Shown here in pieces: positions 5,457 through 7,275 of a stretch of DNA of 7,275 bases. The translations under genes were made by a program, and so were the position numbers. The notes under the pieces were generated by a model. That model saw only the letters and a program-made list of their open reading frames with translations. It made no database searches and was not told the DNA's origin. Source of the DNA: an uncultured Clostridium sp. (GTDB taxonomy: Bacteria; Bacillota_A; Clostridia; TANB77; CAG-508); contig CAMLYR010000076.1 in the NCBI GenBank assembly GCA_946491915.1, positions 1-7,275 on the forward strand. The letters are read 5' to 3'. How positions within the stretch are numbered: position 1 is the first letter of the stretch; the number at the start of each line of letters is the position of its first letter.

Positions 5457-6893
5457 ATGAAAAAATTAGTATCAGCGGTATTAAAAAATCTTCCTCGGGA
5501 GTTAAAGAATTTTCATTTAATTAAAAGACAGAGCATATATATTCCGTACTGTGAAATTGGCATTACTTGTTTAACAAAGGAAATAACAGAAATTAATTTA
5601 TTTTTTGAAACGATATTAAAATTAATAGACATTGAAGTGACTGATGTATATGATATATCTGCAGTCATGGGTGTGGAATTTAAACTTTTGAAAGAAACCA
5701 TAGTAGACATGATTGAACAGAAGTATATTATTACTTCACAAAATAAATTGCTAATGACTCCTAAAGGTCGTAAGGCATTACAGGATAGAAAACAGGTTAC
5801 TATTCGTAGAAAAAATTTAAATGAAATTTCAATAAATATGATTACCGGTAATATTGAAGAAAGTGGGGAAAATACATTTGTTAAACCTTCTAAAAGAGAC
5901 CTTTGTTTAGGCGAAGAACAGATAATTACAAAAGATTTCTTAGAAAGCAATTATGCAAGAATAAATGAAATATATCAGAAAAACCAGATTGAAGTAAATA
6001 TTTTTAATACAAGGGCTTTACAAAGAGAGTTATATAAGATATTAGATATTTCGTATGAAAAATTGTATTATGTACAGGATGAACTTTTAATCTATAAAAA
6101 TAATGATTCAGAGGATTATGAGTTTATTATTAAAGGTGACATAGGAGAGAAGTACCAGAATAGTTTTTATCGTCAAGTACGAGATGTGGTTTATCCTGGA
6201 ATGGAAAATTTTTTTGAAAGGGATTGGGAGTTCTCAAAGAGTCATTATGATAAAGAAATTGTCAGTCGGATAGATAAGGAATACACAAGTTGTTTGATTG
6301 AAAAATTAAAAGGAATTGACACTATTTCAGAGGAATTGTTAGATGAATATATGCATGCGCGAGCGTTAATTGATGAAATGGAATTAAAAAATATATTTTC
6401 ATATAATCAAGAATTTGATTATAAAGGAATAATTATTTCTTGTGAAAGAATGGGTAAAATACTTTCTCCAGAAATTATTAATGTACTAAATCAAACATCA
6501 AAAAAGAAAAAGTGGCTGCTATACAATCCTGAAGAATATAATATTGAAAAATATCTTGAGTATAATTTCAGCGATAAAATAAAGAAAAAAGAAATATGTG
6601 TATTGGAAAATAAGAAGCTAAGCAAGCAGTTTATATGCTTCTATCCTAGTATCTTGGTAGAGTTTGTCGAGAAAACAGAAAAAGTTTTTAATAGACCAAT
6701 TACAATTTTGGAAGGGTATATAGAATTTAATTCAGATGTTATAAAAAATAAAATGAATGACATAATAGATGAGTATAAAATATCCTTTGTTTCACCTGAA
6801 TCTATACTCCAAGAAAAAAAACAGAGGCAATATAATAGACATAAAAAGAAAGGTACATCTTTTTCATATAAAAGCAAAAACAACAGAAAATAG
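5457..6893 (+). CDS. Winged-helix protein with basic tail, partner of the kinase-helicase (MkoB-position)
   Basis: A 478-residue cytoplasmic protein is co-transcribed with the kinase-helicase: the gap is 10 bp and its SD (TAGGAGA, 5444-5450) overlaps the upstream stop codon, so the two products are probably made in step. Residues ~55-110 look like a winged helix (DVYDISAVMGVEFKLLKETI, then a wing ending in TPKGRKAL). The middle (~150-300) is mixed and helical. Residues ~318-450 are alpha/beta with alternating hydrophobic strands (GIIISCERMG, WLLYNPEEY, ICVLENKKLSKQFICFY). The tail (455-478) is strongly basic, which suggests nucleic-acid binding. In type I Mokosh the second gene is recalled as a phospholipase D-fold nuclease. 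Here no HxKxxxxD motif exists; the nearest PLD-like place is KKLSKQF (386-392), which lacks the histidine. It is either a divergent or inactive PLD relative or a different partner. Family not recognised. Confidence 0.72.
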   Translation: MKKLVSAVLKNLPRELKNFHLIKRQSIYIPYCEIGITCLTKEITEINLFFETILKLIDIEVTDVYDISAVMGVEFKLLKETIVDMIEQKYIITSQNKLLMTPKGRKALQDRKQVTIRRKNLNEISINMITGNIEESGENTFVKPSKRDLCLGEEQIITKDFLESNYARINEIYQKNQIEVNIFNTRALQRELYKILDISYEKLYYVQDELLIYKNNDSEDYEFIIKGDIGEKYQNSFYRQVRDVVYPGMENFFERDWEFSKSHYDKEIVSRIDKEYTSCLIEKLKGIDTISEELLDEYMHARALIDEMELKNIFSYNQEFDYKGIIISCERMGKILSPEIINVLNQTSKKKKWLLYNPEEYNIEKYLEYNFSDKIKKKEICVLENKKLSKQFICFYPSILVEFVEKTEKVFNRPITILEGYIEFNSDVIKNKMNDIIDEYKISFVSPESILQEKKQRQYNRHKKKGTSFSYKSKNNRK

Positions 6894-7039
6894 AGACAGG
6901 ATATGAAAAGTAGCATATGATACAAGATATATTGGATATGATGAATAGATTGAATTTCAATCAATATTCCATATTACTAATTTACGGCGGAAAAACGCAA
7001 ATTTTAACATGTAGAAGTATAAATAATGATTCATAAAGT
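6894..7039. other. Intergenic stretch after the kinase-helicase operon
   Basis: About 290 bp separate the operon from the next gene. The first half holds only a 39-codon frame, ATG 6917 to TAA 7036 (starting MIQDILDMMNRLNFNQYS). It has no convincing SD and is not recognised, so I treat it as possible but unsupported. No terminator with a T-run was found directly after the stop at 6893. Confidence 0.35.
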
Positions 7040-7109
7040 AACCGTGGTGTTAGCGTTGGGTGAATTTCACCATTCTGATGGTTATTTTAATTCGACGCTA
7101 ATAGTGGTT
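7040..7109. repeat. 70-nt structured inverted repeat with internal alternative hairpins
   Basis: The outer arms are AACC (7040-7043)/GGTT (7106-7109) and the perfect 7-bp TTAGCGT (7050-7056)/ACGCTAA (7095-7101). Inside are two mutually exclusive hairpins that share bases: GGTGAA-T-TTCACC (7059-7071) and ACCAT-TCTG-ATGGT (7069-7082). It sits between the defence operon and the next gene. A weak bidirectional terminator is possible (only a short TTTT follows), as is a mobile-element end, an attachment site or a structured RNA. The core does not fit the integron attC consensus GTTRRRY. Function unknown. Confidence 0.55.
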
Positions 7110-7184
7110 TTGGATTCTTTGTTAATATTTGTAAAAAAATAATGGGTGACCATAAAGGATATTATGTATATAGAGGTTTCTTAG

Positions 7185-7275
7185 ATGCTGATTTATGAAG
7201 GAACAAAAGACAATTTTTTGTCAAGCGTAGAGCAGGATACAATCGCTGTGGAAATCGAAAACAATATTTATGAAA
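7185..7275 (+). CDS. N-terminus of a probable DUF2075-family P-loop ATPase (3' truncated by window)
   Basis: ATG 7185, with AGAGG about 8 nt upstream, opens a frame that continues to the window edge (30 codons, beginning MLIYEGTKDNFLSSVEQDTI). The pattern M(I/L)IYE-xTK-xxF followed by a short helix and DxI is what I recall from the start of DUF2075 proteins, helicase-like ATPases that often occur in defence islands. Those proteins are usually 600 residues or more, with the Walker A motif far downstream and thus not visible here. Family assignment is from a short N-terminal segment and could be wrong; a coding start is well supported. Confidence 0.55.
   Translation, partial: MLIYEGTKDNFLSSVEQDTIAVEIENNIYE

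Noticed and set aside
5513..5950. Minus-strand frames of 145 and 107 codons within the second operon gene, and others of 74 and 65 codons within the kinase-helicase
   Set aside because: They are antisense to well-supported genes; their hydrophobic, Ser/Ile/Phe-rich translations are typical of the complement of AT-rich, lysine-rich coding sequence.
6243..6280. HxK-like segment SHYDKEIVSRID as a PLD catalytic motif in the second operon gene
   Set aside because: The spacing is HxxK rather than HxK, and it sits in a helical, charged context rather than at a strand end, so it is not a credible HKD motif.
1..7275. CRISPR array, tRNA, rRNA or intact insertion sequence
   Set aside because: No regularly spaced repeats, cloverleaf, rRNA segments or transposase motifs were found on either strand by reading.

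Overview
The window is AT-rich, has strong AGGAGG-type ribosome binding sites and reads like the genome of a low-GC Gram-positive bacterium, most likely a gut Clostridia/Lachnospiraceae member. That is an inference from style and protein similarity, not a proven assignment. The content is that of an antiphage defence island with at least two complete candidate systems between two truncated flanking genes.

Left edge (1-270): the 3' end of an unrecognised gene overlaps by ATGA the start of what looks like a type III restriction-modification methyltransferase (Mod). Only about 30 recognisable codons of Mod remain before the reading frame runs into unrelated sequence, so the R-M gene is a stump.

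Retron (267-1874, minus strand): in transcription order there is a promoter, a highly structured non-coding RNA with recognisable a1/a2 pairing, msr hairpins and an msd-like long hairpin, a leader hairpin next to a strong SD, a 72-residue membrane protein (candidate effector), and a retron reverse transcriptase with YVDD, NAxxH and VTG signatures. The RT converges on the Mod stump, and their stop codons overlap.

Divergent spacer (1875-2182): it holds the plus-strand promoter, a 10-bp direct repeat near the retron promoter, and a possible trace of decayed coding sequence.

Kinase-helicase operon (2183-6893, plus strand): a 1087-residue fusion of a Hanks-type Ser/Thr kinase with an UPF1-like (COG1112-type) SF1 helicase is followed 10 bp later by a 478-residue protein with a predicted winged-helix domain, an alpha/beta C-terminal domain and a very basic tail. 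The architecture resembles type I Mokosh antiphage systems, but the second protein shows no canonical HKD (phospholipase D) motif, so it is a divergent Mokosh or a related system.

Right edge (6894-7275): a non-coding stretch contains a 70-nt structured inverted repeat, followed by the first 30 codons of a probable DUF2075-family P-loop ATPase that runs off the window. The retron would sense phage interference through its RNA-DNA hybrid and release a membrane toxin. The kinase-helicase pair would act on phage nucleic acid independently. Both roles are inferred from families.
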